The notes beneath the pieces were generated by a model. That model saw only the letters and a list, made by a program, of their open reading frames with translations, searched no databases and was not told the origin of the DNA. Shown here one piece after another: positions 24,711-33,588 of a stretch of 38,309 nucleotides of DNA. The position numbers were made by a program, and so were the translations under genes. Location: NCBI GenBank assembly GCA_014859895.1, contig JACZKS010000027.1:1-38309 (forward strand), written 5' to 3'. The stretch's first letter is position 1. The number at the start of each line of letters is the position of its first letter. This stretch comes from Rhodospirillales bacterium (GTDB lineage Bacteria > Pseudomonadota > Alphaproteobacteria > Rhodospirillales > Shumkoniaceae).

Positions 24711-24876
24711 GTCATTCCGGACGTTAGGCGAGCCCGGAAATCGCCAGATTTCCGGGTTGCGGGCCTTGCGATCCGGAATCCAGGAAGGCCATGCATCGCT
24801 CCGCGGCCCTGGATTCCGGATCACTGACTTTCCTTGCCAAATCAAAGATTTGGAGGAAAGTAGTGTCCGGAATGAC
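24711..24876. repeat. MITE-like palindromic element, copy B
   Basis: 166 bp with perfect 12-bp terminal inverted repeats GTCATTCCGGAC / GTCCGGAATGAC. Same layout as copy A. One internal hairpin is kept although its bases differ (CCCGGAAATC / GATTTCCGGG here versus AAATCC / GGATTT in copy A). Located between two convergent genes, where it could end both transcripts. Confidence 0.82.
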
Positions 24877-24897
24877 GGCATAATAAGTCCCCGCCCT

Positions 24898-27483
24898 CTA
24901 AGGGCGACGCCACCATCCGCGGCGCGGTTTGATGGCGGCGCGGACCTCCGGCGAGTCGACGTCGACGACCTCCGTCTTGGCGTCCTGCGCTTCCGGTTCC
25001 CTGGCGTCTTCCTTCGGGCTCTCGCTCGGCTTTTCCGCCGTCATGACGTCGTCGTCGATCTCGGACGCCACGGCCACCAGTTCGCGGACCGCTGGCACGC
25101 TTTCGGCCTCCGGCACTTCCGTCGCCACCGGCGGGAAGGACGGCTCGGCGGCCGGTTCGACGGGGCTGTCGGCCACCGGCTTCGGCTGCTGGGCGTCCTC
25201 GGGGGCCTTCGGCTTGCGCGCCCGGTGGCGCCGTTTCGCCGGCTTCGCCTCGGCCTCGACGGGGGCCGCTTGGCCTTCATCGGGGGTTTCCTGGGCCTCC
25301 GCCGGCAGCATCACGCCTTCGTCGGGCTCGGCCATGACCTGCGGCGTTAGCACCTCGGGCTCGGCCGGATCGGGAATGGCCAGTGCCTGCGGCGTCGAGG
25401 CTTCGGGGTCCATGGCTTCGCCGTCGACGTCCGCCTCCGCCCGGTCCTCGGGCCGTGACCCACGGCGGCGGCGTCCGCCGCGCTTGCCGCGCCGTCGCCG
25501 CTTCGAGGTTCTTTCCTGCTCTTCCTCCGCCGTTTCCGGCCGTCCGGGGGCGCCCACCGCCTGGTCGGCGTCTTCGTCTTCCTCGTCGGCCGCCGCGCCG
25601 TCGGCGAAACTGGCCGGAGCCGGCAACGGGCCGCCGCTCACGGCCTCGGCTTCATCGCCCCGCTTGTGGCGACGCGACCGCCGCCGCCGCCGCTTCTTGC
25701 CGGGCTCCTCGCCCGCGGTTCCGGCAGTCTCGTGCTCCTCGCGCTCCTCGTGTTCCTCGTTCTCGTCGGGTTCGTCGTGTTCGGCCACGGCGGTCGGCCG
25801 TTCGCCCACCACCGGGGCGCGCTCGTCCGGATCGCGCACCTTGGTCCGTTCGATGCGGAAGTCCGGCGGCACCAACGTGTCGTCGGCGGCCAGCAACACC
25901 TTGAACTCGTAGCGGCGCTCGATGGCGCTCAACATCTCGCGCTTGTGGTTCAGCAGATAAAGCGCGACCTCGGACGGCACCTGGAAGATTGCCTCCAGTG
26001 ACCGCTTGCGGATGCCTTCCTCCTCGATGGCGCGCAGCAGATGGAGCGCCGTGGAATCGGTGGAGCGGCGAACGCCGGCGCCGCCGCAGTGGGTGCAGAT
26101 CTCGAAGCTGGTCTCGATGACGCTGGGCCTAAGCCGCTGGCGCGACAACTCCATCAGCCCGAAGGCGCTGATGCGGCCCAACTGGATGCGGGCGCGATCG
26201 ACGCGCATGGCGTCCTTGAGCCGGCGTTCGACCTGGGCCCGGTTGCGCCCGACCTCCATGTCGATGAGGTCGATGACGATGAGTCCGGCCAGGTCGCGCA
26301 GGCGCAACTGGCGGGCGATCTCGTCGCAGGCCTCGATGTTGGTCCTGAGCGCCGTCTCCTCGATGTTGCGCTCGCGCGTCGAGCGGCCCGAGTTGACGTC
26401 GATGGAAACCAGCGCTTCGGTGGGGTTGATGACGATGTAGCCGCCCGACTTCAGGCGCACGGTCGGGCTGTGCAGGGAATCCTGCTGGCTTTCCACTTGA
26501 TAGCGGTGGAACAGCGGCATGCCCTGGTCTTCGTACTTCTTCACCCGCTTCAGATGGCTGGGAATGATCAGCTTCATGAAGTTGCGGGCGGTCTTGTAGC
26601 CTTCCTCGCCCTCGACGATGATCTCGTCGATCTCGCGGCTGTAGAGGTCGCGGATGGCCCGCTTGATGAGGTTGGCTTCCTCGTAGACCAGGACCGGCGC
26701 GATGGATTCCAGCGTGATCCGCCGGACGTTGTCCCACAGGCGCATCAGGTAATCGTAATCACGGCGGATTTCGGCCTTGCTGCGCTCGGCGCCGGCGGTG
26801 CGTACGATGACGCCCATGCCCTCCGGGATGGCGAGGTCGGACAGCAGCGACTTCAGCCGCTTGCGGTCGGTGCCGGTGGGGATCTTGCGCGAGATGCCGC
26901 CGCCGCGCGCGGTGTTCGGCATCAGCACGCAGTACCGGCCGGCCAGCGACAGGTAGGTGGTGACGGCGGCGCCCTTGTTGCCTCGCTCCTCCTTGACGAC
27001 CTGCACCAGCATGATTTGCCGGCGCTTGATCACCTCCTGGATCTTGTAGTTCCGTCGGGTGGAGGGGCGTCGGATCTCGACTTCCTCGACGTCGTCGCCG
27101 CCGACCACCTCGAGATCGCCGTGATGGGCCGCCGGTTCGGCGTCGGCGCGCGCATCCGGGTCAGCGAGGCGTTTGGCCTCGGCGGCCCGTTCGTCGGCGT
27201 CATGCTCGGCGACCAGGGCTTCGCGGTCGGCGACCGGGATTTGGTAGTAGTCCGGATGGATTTCGTTGAAAGCCAGGAAACCGTGACGGTTGCCACCGTA
27301 TTCGACAAACGCCGCCTGCAACGAGGGTTCGACCCTCGTGACCTTGGCGAGATAGATGTTTCCTTTTAACTGCTTCCGGGAGGCAACCTCTACATCAATG
27401 TCTTCGAGACGGCTTCCATCCAGCACCGCAACCCGGGTCTCCTCCGGATGCAGCGCATCGATCAGCATTTTCTTGGGGGCCAT
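24898..27483 (-). CDS. rne: Ribonuclease E
   Basis: Endoribonuclease of 861 residues, core of the RNA degradosome. The N-terminal S1 domain (about 35-180) is split by an acidic insertion (~90-140), typical of alphaproteobacteria. The DNase I-like catalytic domain has Asp362 in 'VSIDVNSG' and Asp405 in 'VIDLIDM', and the zinc-link Cys pair is CTHC (463-466). The C-terminal ~300 residues are disordered, with Arg-rich RNA-binding blocks ('KKRRRRRSRRHKRG', 'KRRRRGKRGGRRRRG') and acidic/Pro-rich tracts. The protein ends 'RRGWWRRP'; in Caulobacter a GWW tail binds polynucleotide phosphorylase. ATG 27483 was chosen because family proteins start 'MxKKMLIDAxHPEE'. Confidence 0.97.
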   Translation of the reverse strand: MAPKKMLIDALHPEETRVAVLDGSRLEDIDVEVASRKQLKGNIYLAKVTRVEPSLQAAFVEYGGNRHGFLAFNEIHPDYYQIPVADREALVAEHDADERAAEAKRLADPDARADAEPAAHHGDLEVVGGDDVEEVEIRRPSTRRNYKIQEVIKRRQIMLVQVVKEERGNKGAAVTTYLSLAGRYCVLMPNTARGGGISRKIPTGTDRKRLKSLLSDLAIPEGMGVIVRTAGAERSKAEIRRDYDYLMRLWDNVRRITLESIAPVLVYEEANLIKRAIRDLYSREIDEIIVEGEEGYKTARNFMKLIIPSHLKRVKKYEDQGMPLFHRYQVESQQDSLHSPTVRLKSGGYIVINPTEALVSIDVNSGRSTRERNIEETALRTNIEACDEIARQLRLRDLAGLIVIDLIDMEVGRNRAQVERRLKDAMRVDRARIQLGRISAFGLMELSRQRLRPSVIETSFEICTHCGGAGVRRSTDSTALHLLRAIEEEGIRKRSLEAIFQVPSEVALYLLNHKREMLSAIERRYEFKVLLAADDTLVPPDFRIERTKVRDPDERAPVVGERPTAVAEHDEPDENEEHEEREEHETAGTAGEEPGKKRRRRRSRRHKRGDEAEAVSGGPLPAPASFADGAAADEEDEDADQAVGAPGRPETAEEEQERTSKRRRRGKRGGRRRRGSRPEDRAEADVDGEAMDPEASTPQALAIPDPAEPEVLTPQVMAEPDEGVMLPAEAQETPDEGQAAPVEAEAKPAKRRHRARKPKAPEDAQQPKPVADSPVEPAAEPSFPPVATEVPEAESVPAVRELVAVASEIDDDVMTAEKPSESPKEDAREPEAQDAKTEVVDVDSPEVRAAIKPRRGWWRRP

Positions 27484-27940
27484 TAAAGATATTTCTCCGC
27501 TTCCCCGCGGATCTCTCGGAATGCTTGTTCCAGGATTCGCGGGCGCAACTGTGGACATTGCCGGCGGCGCCTGCGATCACTCCCGGCACTGGCCGCGGGA
27601 GCGGCATCACTATGGGATTTGGTCGCGCTGCTCTATCCGGCATAAAAACCTCAACTCGATTGGACCACGCCGCTCGTCCCCGAGATGGGGCGACTAGACC
27701 GCGGCATTTCCAAGACCCCTTCGGCCGGTCGTCACGCGAAGAAACGCTTCAAGCGACACCCCGCCGAACCTAGGGACATGATTAACATAACGGCAGCAGG
27801 GGGGTTCGACAATCATCTTATTAACGATCTTTGGGGCGAAATTAAGAATTGGTTCATCTTCCGCGGTTAAAACCGAAAGCGTTGAGGGCAATGACCGATA
27901 CCCGATAGATATGGGGGCGACTTAAATCGGCATTCGCAAG
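27484..27940. promoter_or_regulatory. Divergent rne / amidase control region and long rne leader
   Basis: 457 bp without a gene. Leftward, a possible rne promoter is TTGTCG (27807-27812), 17 bp, TATGTT (27784-27789), which would give a ~295-nt rne leader. A short stem CTCCCG / CGGGAG (27580-27585, 27596-27601) lies in that leader. Rightward, TTGAGG (27882-27887), 18 bp, TAGATA (27906-27911) may drive the amidase gene. The patch 27,780-27,880 is distinctly AT-rich. No RNA gene recognised. Confidence 0.4.
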
Positions 27941-29236
27941 ATGTGGCGTTTTGGCATTGGACCTTGTGTGGCCTTGCTCGTGCTGTCGCTGTGCCTACTG
28001 GCTGGCGGCGCACGCGCCGTTGCGGCTGCCGATTCGCGGCCCGTCGTCACCGATGTCAGGGTGGGCCAGCACGGCGCGATGACCCGCGTCGTGCTCGATA
28101 TAGACCGCGGCGCCAGGGCCGAACTGTTCACGCTGGCCGACCCCTATCGTCTCGTCATCGACCTGCCCGAGATCGGCTGGCGGCTGCCCTCCCGGCCGCT
28201 GCCCTCGGGCATCGGCCTGTTCGGCAAGATCCGATATGGTCTGTTCAAGCCGGGGACGACGCGGGTGGTGGTCGACCTTGCCGCCCCCACCGACATCGCT
28301 GCGGCGCGCTATCTCACCGGCGGCGCCGAAGCGCCGTTCCGCCTGGTCGTCGACCTGGTGGAAAGCACGCCCGAAGGGTTCCTCAGGACGGTCCGCGACG
28401 GCCGGCGGGAAGTGCTGCCGGAGGCCGCGGTGGCCGAAGCCGATCCGCTGCCCGCGACGGCGGCGGCGGTGACCGCGCCATCGACGAAAGTGGCCGCCGC
28501 CTATCCCTTCGTGCCGTCGCCGCGCCGGCCCGGGAAGGTCCGGCCGAAGCCGCTGATCGTGCTCGACCCCGGCCACGGCGGCGCCGATCCCGGGGCGATC
28601 AGCCCGGGCGGAACCTATGAAAAGCACATCACGCTTTCGGCCGCCCGCGAGTTCCGCCAGATGCTGGAAAGGACCGGGCGCTATCGGGTTCTGCTGGCCC
28701 GCGAACGCGACACCCTGATCCCGCTGCGCGACCGCGTCACCTTCGCGCGCGAGGCGGGGGCCGATCTCTTCATTTCGCTGCACGCCGATTTCATCCAGAC
28801 GCCGGCCATTCGGGGCCTGTCGGTCTACACGCTGTCGGAAAAGGCCTCCGACCGCGAGGCGGCCGAGTTGGCCGACAGCGAGAACAAGGCCGATCTGATC
28901 GCCGGCGTCGATCTCAGCAAGGAAACGCCGGAGGTCAGCAACATCCTGATCGACCTCACCCAGCGCGAGACGATGAACGAATCTGCCCGTTTCGCCGCCT
29001 TCCTGGTCAGAGAACTCGGCCAAGAGACCGAGCTTTTGCGCAATTCCCACCGGTTCGCCGGGTTCCGCGTCCTCAAGGGGCCGGATCTTCCCTCGGTCCT
29101 GCTGGAAATGGGGTTCCTGTCCAACCGCGAGGACGAGCGCGCGCTGCTTAAGAAAAGCTACCGGGCGAAGCTGGGCGAGGCCCTGGTGCGGGCGGTCGAC
29201 AGGTTTTTCCTCAGGGTCGAGGAGGCCTCGCGATAA
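27941..29236 (+). CDS. amiC: N-acetylmuramoyl-L-alanine amidase with AMIN domain (AmiC type)
   Basis: Exported cell-wall hydrolase of 431 residues: signal peptide to about residue 30, AMIN domain (~35-140) that binds peptidoglycan near the division site, a Pro/Ala-rich linker, then the Amidase_3 zinc domain (~203-425). Zinc and catalytic residues are visible in 'VLDPGHGGADPG' (His212), 'GGTYEKHITL', 'LFISLHADF' and 'PSVLLEMGFLSN' (Glu). It splits daughter cells by cutting the stem peptide from muramic acid. It is followed by mrcA, so two wall genes are adjacent. The ribosome-binding site at ATG 27941 is weak. Confidence 0.93.
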   Translation: MWRFGIGPCVALLVLSLCLLAGGARAVAAADSRPVVTDVRVGQHGAMTRVVLDIDRGARAELFTLADPYRLVIDLPEIGWRLPSRPLPSGIGLFGKIRYGLFKPGTTRVVVDLAAPTDIAAARYLTGGAEAPFRLVVDLVESTPEGFLRTVRDGRREVLPEAAVAEADPLPATAAAVTAPSTKVAAAYPFVPSPRRPGKVRPKPLIVLDPGHGGADPGAISPGGTYEKHITLSAAREFRQMLERTGRYRVLLARERDTLIPLRDRVTFAREAGADLFISLHADFIQTPAIRGLSVYTLSEKASDREAAELADSENKADLIAGVDLSKETPEVSNILIDLTQRETMNESARFAAFLVRELGQETELLRNSHRFAGFRVLKGPDLPSVLLEMGFLSNREDERALLKKSYRAKLGEALVRAVDRFFLRVEEASR

Positions 29237-29391
29237 GGGGGGCCACCGCGCCGCCGGCGCTTCCGGCGTCACCGGCCATAAGTCGGCCATAATTCCGGTT
29301 TAGGGAAAGGCAGCGTGGCTCGGATATCCGGTCACCGGGGGCGCCGCGGGCATCGTGCAGCGCCGACTTCGCGAGCGACTGATACGGACAC

Positions 29392-31806
29392 ATGAAACGC
29401 GCCATCATTTCGATCGTGGGGCTCCTCTTCATCCTCGGCGTCGCCGGAGCCGGCGGCGTGCTGTTCATCTTCCACGAGTTCGGGCGCGGCCTGCCCGACT
29501 ATCACCAGCTGGCCGACTACGAACCGCCGGTCATGACCCGCGTCTATGCCGGCGACGGCCGGCTGCTTGCCGAATACGCCGTCGAACGGCGCGTCTTCGT
29601 GCCGATCCGGGCGATGCCCAAGCGGGTCATCAACGCCTTCCTGTCGGCCGAGGACAAAAACTTCTACGCGCATCCCGGCATCGACGTCTTCGGCGTGGTG
29701 CGCGCCGCCGTGACCAATTTCAGGAACATGGGCTCCGATCGCCGCCCGGTCGGCGCTTCGACCATCACCCAGCAGGTCGCCAAGAACTTTCTCTTGACCA
29801 ACGAGGTCAGTTGGGAACGCAAGGTCAAGGAGGCGATCCTGGCCTTCCGCATCGAGCGGGCCTTTTCCAAGCAGCGCATCCTCGAGCTCTACCTCAACGA
29901 GATCTATCTGGGCTCCGGTTCCTACGGCGTTGCCGCCGCCGCGCTCAACTATTTCAACAAGTCCTTGGACCAGCTTTCCATCGCCGAGGCCGCCTACTTG
30001 GCGGCGACCCCCAAGGCGCCCAACAACTACCACCCGACCCGCCATCCGGCGGCGGCCCGCGCGCGGCGCGACTGGGTGATCAGCCGCATGCTGGAAGACG
30101 GCGCCATCACCGAGGACGAGGCCATGCACGCCCGCTCGGAACCGCTCATCGTGCGCCCGCGCGCCGACACCGAGCTGGTGACGGCGGAATTCTTTGCCGA
30201 GGAGGTGCGCCGCGATCTGGCCAAGCGCTATGGCGAGGACGGCCTTTATAAAGGCGGCCTGGCGGTTCGCACGACGCTGGACTCCCGCCTTCAGGATCTC
30301 GCCGACACCATGCTGCGCGAGGGTCTGGAAGCCTACGATCGCCGCCACGGCTGGCGTGGCCCCCTGGCCCGCCTGCCGGCGGGTGCCGACTGGCGGACCG
30401 CCCTGGCTGGCCTGCCGCCGGTAGCCGGCCTCGGCCGGTGGGAGCGGGCCGTGGTCCTGGGCGTCGACGAGGCCGGCGCCGACTTGGGTCTGGCCGACGG
30501 TTCGTCCGGCCACATTCCGTTGGCCGAGATGAAGTGGGCCCGCCCGTGGAAGGAAGGGCAACATATCGGTCCGTCGGTGCGCCGGCCGGCCGACGTGCTG
30601 GCCGTCGGCGACGTCGTCGCCGCCGAGGCCGTTCTCGCCAACAGCGAGGGCAAGGCCTATCCGGCCGCTACCTATGCCCTGCGCCAGATCCCCGATGTCG
30701 AAGGCGGACTGGTGGCGCTGGACCCGCACACCGGCCGCGTGCTGGCGATGAGCGGCGGCTATGCCTACGCCGAAAGCCAGTATAACCGGGCGACCCAGGC
30801 GTTGCGCCAGCCGGGCTCGGCCTTCAAGCCGTTCGTCTACCTGGCGGCGCTGGACGCCGGCTACACGCCCTCCACCCTCATTCTCGACGCTCCCTTCGTC
30901 ATCGATCAGGGGCCCGGCCTGCCGAAATGGCGGCCGGCCAACTATTCGCAGGAATTCTATGGCCCCAGCACGATGCGCTTAGGGATAGAGAAGTCGCGCA
31001 ACCTGATGACGGTGCGCCTGGCCCAGACCATCGGCATGGACAAGGTCAAGGAGTACGCCGAACGCTTCGGTGTCGTCGACAACCTGCAGCCGCAGATCGC
31101 GATGGCGCTGGGGGCCGGCGAAACCACGCTTCTGCGCATGACCTCCGCCTATGCCATGATCGTCAATGGCGGCAAGCGCGTCATCCCGACCCTTATCGAC
31201 CGCATCCAGGACCGCAACGGCCAGACGGTTTACCGTCACGACGGCCGCGAATGCCCGGGCTGCCGGGCCACCTTCTGGACCCAGCAGCCGATGCCCGAGG
31301 TGCCCGACAACCGGCCGTCCGTCACGTCTGAGGCCACCGCCTATCAGATGGTGTCGATGCTCCAGGGCGTGGTCGAGCGCGGAACGGGGCGCATCGTCCG
31401 CGAGGTGGGACGGCCGCTGGCCGGCAAGACCGGCACCACCAACGATTCCAACGACGCCTGGTTCATGGGTTTCTCCCCCGACCTGGCGGTCGGCGTCTAC
31501 ATCGGCTTCGATCAGCCGAAATCCTTGGGCGATCGCGAGCAGGGGTCTTCCGCCGCCGCCCCCATTTTCCGAGACTTCATGGCCGAAGCGCTGAAGGGCC
31601 AGCCAGCGGTGCCGTTCCGCATTCCGCCGGGCATCCGGCTGGTCCGCGTCGAAGCGTCGAGTGGCCAGTTGGCGCAGCCGGGGGATCGCAACGTCATCCT
31701 CGAAGCCTTCAAGCCGGATTCGCAGCCGGCCAGCCGCAGCGACGTGGTCGACGGCGTCGGCGCCAGCGACGGCGGCCCGGCGACCGGCACCGGCGGCCTG
31801 TATTAG
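29392..31806 (+). CDS. mrcA: Penicillin-binding protein 1A
   Basis: Bifunctional class A PBP of 804 residues. One N-terminal membrane anchor (~5-27). The glycosyltransferase domain (~50-230) has catalytic Glu87 in 'SAEDKNFYAHPG' and 'GASTITQQVAKNF'. An OB-like region (~310-430) is followed by the transpeptidase domain with SxxK at Ser476-Lys479 ('QPGSAFKPF'), 'KSRN' and KTGT at 679-682. It polymerises and crosslinks peptidoglycan in the periplasm. Length and order match alphaproteobacterial PBP1A. It lies 155 bp after the amidase; the gap shows only a short GC-rich inverted stretch. prfB follows 84 bp downstream. Confidence 0.96.
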   Translation: MKRAIISIVGLLFILGVAGAGGVLFIFHEFGRGLPDYHQLADYEPPVMTRVYAGDGRLLAEYAVERRVFVPIRAMPKRVINAFLSAEDKNFYAHPGIDVFGVVRAAVTNFRNMGSDRRPVGASTITQQVAKNFLLTNEVSWERKVKEAILAFRIERAFSKQRILELYLNEIYLGSGSYGVAAAALNYFNKSLDQLSIAEAAYLAATPKAPNNYHPTRHPAAARARRDWVISRMLEDGAITEDEAMHARSEPLIVRPRADTELVTAEFFAEEVRRDLAKRYGEDGLYKGGLAVRTTLDSRLQDLADTMLREGLEAYDRRHGWRGPLARLPAGADWRTALAGLPPVAGLGRWERAVVLGVDEAGADLGLADGSSGHIPLAEMKWARPWKEGQHIGPSVRRPADVLAVGDVVAAEAVLANSEGKAYPAATYALRQIPDVEGGLVALDPHTGRVLAMSGGYAYAESQYNRATQALRQPGSAFKPFVYLAALDAGYTPSTLILDAPFVIDQGPGLPKWRPANYSQEFYGPSTMRLGIEKSRNLMTVRLAQTIGMDKVKEYAERFGVVDNLQPQIAMALGAGETTLLRMTSAYAMIVNGGKRVIPTLIDRIQDRNGQTVYRHDGRECPGCRATFWTQQPMPEVPDNRPSVTSEATAYQMVSMLQGVVERGTGRIVREVGRPLAGKTGTTNDSNDAWFMGFSPDLAVGVYIGFDQPKSLGDREQGSSAAAPIFRDFMAEALKGQPAVPFRIPPGIRLVRVEASSGQLAQPGDRNVILEAFKPDSQPASRSDVVDGVGASDGGPATGTGGLY

Positions 31807-31890
31807 GGCTCCTCTGTTCCGGCGGCTTGTTCTGCCCGGCATTCCGGATTAAAACCCGGCACGAATGCTTTTCGGCAGGAAGGAACGGCG

Positions 31891-33022
31891 ATGCACGCTG
31901 AAACCGAAGCAATGGTCCAGGAAATCAAGCAGTCGCTGGAACTGCTGAGGAGGCATCTTTGACTACGATTCCGCCACTCGCCGCCTTTCCGAACTGAATT
32001 CCCTGGCCGAAGACCCGGCGCTCTGGAACGACCCCGACAACGCGCAGGCGATCATGCGCGAGCGTACCAAGCTGGAAGCCGGCATCGGCACCATCGACAA
32101 GCTGGAGCGCGACCTGGCCGATTCGGTGGACCTGATCGAAATGGCCGAGGCCGAGGAGGACGACGGCGTCATCGCCGAGGCCGAGGCGGCGCTGCGCGCG
32201 CTCCACAAGAAGGCCGGCGAGGCCGAGTTCCAGACCCTGCTGTCGGGCGAGGCGGACGCCAACGACTGCTTCCTCGAGGTCCACGCCGGGGCCGGCGGCA
32301 CCGAGGCCCAGGATTGGGCCGAGATGCTTCTGCGCATGTACATGCGCTGGGCCGAACACCGCCGCTACAAGGTGGAGTGGATCGAGGAAAGCCTCGGCGA
32401 AGAGGCCGGAATCAAGTCGGCGACGGTGCGCATCAAGGGCGAGAACGCCTACGGCTGGATGAAGACGGAGGCCGGCGTCCATCGCCTGGTACGCATTTCG
32501 CCCTATGATTCCAATGCCCGGCGGCACACCAGCTTCGCCTCGGTGTGGGTCTATCCGGTGGTCGACGACAAGATCGACATCCAGGTCGAGGAAAAGGACG
32601 TCAGGATCGATACCTACCGCGCGTCCGGCGCCGGCGGCCAGCACATCAATAAGACCGACAGCGCGGTGCGCATCACCCATATTCCCAGCGGCATCGTCGT
32701 GGCGTGCCAGACCGACCGATCCCAGCACAAGAACCGGGCCTCCGCCTGGGCCATGCTGCGGGCCCGCCTCTATGAGGCCGAGTTGCAAAGGCGCGAGGCC
32801 GAGGCTCAGGCGTTGCATGACGCCAAGACCGACATCGGCTGGGGCCACCAGATCCGTTCCTACGTGCTGCAGCCCTACCAGATGGTCAAGGATCTGCGCA
32901 CCGGCACCGAGACGTCGAACACCCAGGCGGTGTTGGACGGCGACCTCGACGTCTTCATGGCGGCCTCGCTGGCCGCCCGCGTCAAGGGTGGTGCCGGGGC
33001 CGAGGTCAAGGATCTCGACTGA
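31891..33022 (+). CDS. prfB: Peptide chain release factor 2, programmed +1 frameshift
   Basis: RF2 of 376 residues, ending translation at UGA and UAA. Translation begins at ATG 31891, reads 23 codons to CTT-TGA (31957-31962), then shifts +1 to GAC (31961) and continues to 33022. The signal is classic: CTTTGAC preceded by the internal Shine-Dalgarno AGGAGG (31948-31953) three bases upstream. When RF2 is scarce the ribosome slips and makes more RF2. '[18 protein letters not shown]' carries the GGQ motif for peptide release. The stop-recognition tripeptide reads SPY ('[15 protein letters not shown]') rather than SPF as in E. coli. It is convergent with bcp. Confidence 0.97.
31948..31963 (+). promoter_or_regulatory. 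prfB frameshift signal
   Basis: AGGAGG, three-base spacer, CTT TGA C. The in-frame UGA at 31960-31962 stops the zero frame unless a +1 shift occurs. Confidence 0.95.
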
Positions 33023-33043
33023 TCCGCCACGGCGGCGGGCGGC

Positions 33044-33508
33044 TCAGGCTGCTGACGCCGCCTCCAGCACCGCGTCGACGTGCCCCGGTACCTTGACCTT
33101 GCGCCAGACCTGGCGGATCACGCCCTGCTCGTCGATCAGGAAGGTGGCGCGCTCGATGCCCATGTACTTGCGGCCATACATGCTTTTTTCGATCCATACG
33201 CCGTAGGCTTCACACACGGTTCCGTCGCCGTCGGAAAGAAGGGCGAACGGCAGGCCGTACTTCGACTTGAATTTGTCGTGGCTGGCCACCCCGTCCTTGG
33301 AGATGCCGACGACCACGGCGCCGGCGCTGGCGATTCGGGGGGAGGCGTCGCGAAAGGCGCACGCTTCGGCGGTGCAACCCGAGGTGTCGTCCTTGGGGTA
33401 GAAGTAGAGCACGACCTTGCGGCCGCGCAGGTCCTTGAGTGCCACCGTGCCGCCGCCGTCGGCGGGCAGGGTGAAATCGGGGGCGGCATCGCCGACGTCG
33501 AGGGGCAT
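33044..33508 (-). CDS. bcp: Thioredoxin-dependent peroxiredoxin, BCP/PrxQ type
   Basis: Protein of 154 residues reducing hydrogen peroxide and organic peroxides. The peroxidatic Cys is in 'YFYPKDDTSGCTAEACAFRD' (Cys45), and the resolving Cys five residues on (Cys50) marks the atypical 2-Cys PrxQ type. The N-terminal 'VGDAAPDFTLPADGGG' and C-terminal 'RATFLIDEQGVIRQVWRKVKVPGH' match. It would be recycled by a thioredoxin. ATG 33508 has AAGGAA upstream; the open frame extending to 34,186 lies in the 3' part of glnE, antisense to nothing useful, and is not needed. bcp is downstream of glnE on the same strand, 80 bp away. Confidence 0.93.
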   Translation of the reverse strand: MPLDVGDAAPDFTLPADGGGTVALKDLRGRKVVLYFYPKDDTSGCTAEACAFRDASPRIASAGAVVVGISKDGVASHDKFKSKYGLPFALLSDGDGTVCEAYGVWIEKSMYGRKYMGIERATFLIDEQGVIRQVWRKVKVPGHVDAVLEAASAA

Positions 33509-33588
33509 GGCTGTTCCTTTCGTGGGGGACCGCCACCGAATGTAGGCCGGATTTGGCACCAGACAACCCGTGTCCACCCGGGACCCGT

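Noticed and set aside
16320-24876. The two 167-bp repeats as CRISPR or IS remnants
   Set aside because: There is no regular spacing, no cas genes and no coding remnant; the nested inverted repeats fit a MITE-like element better.
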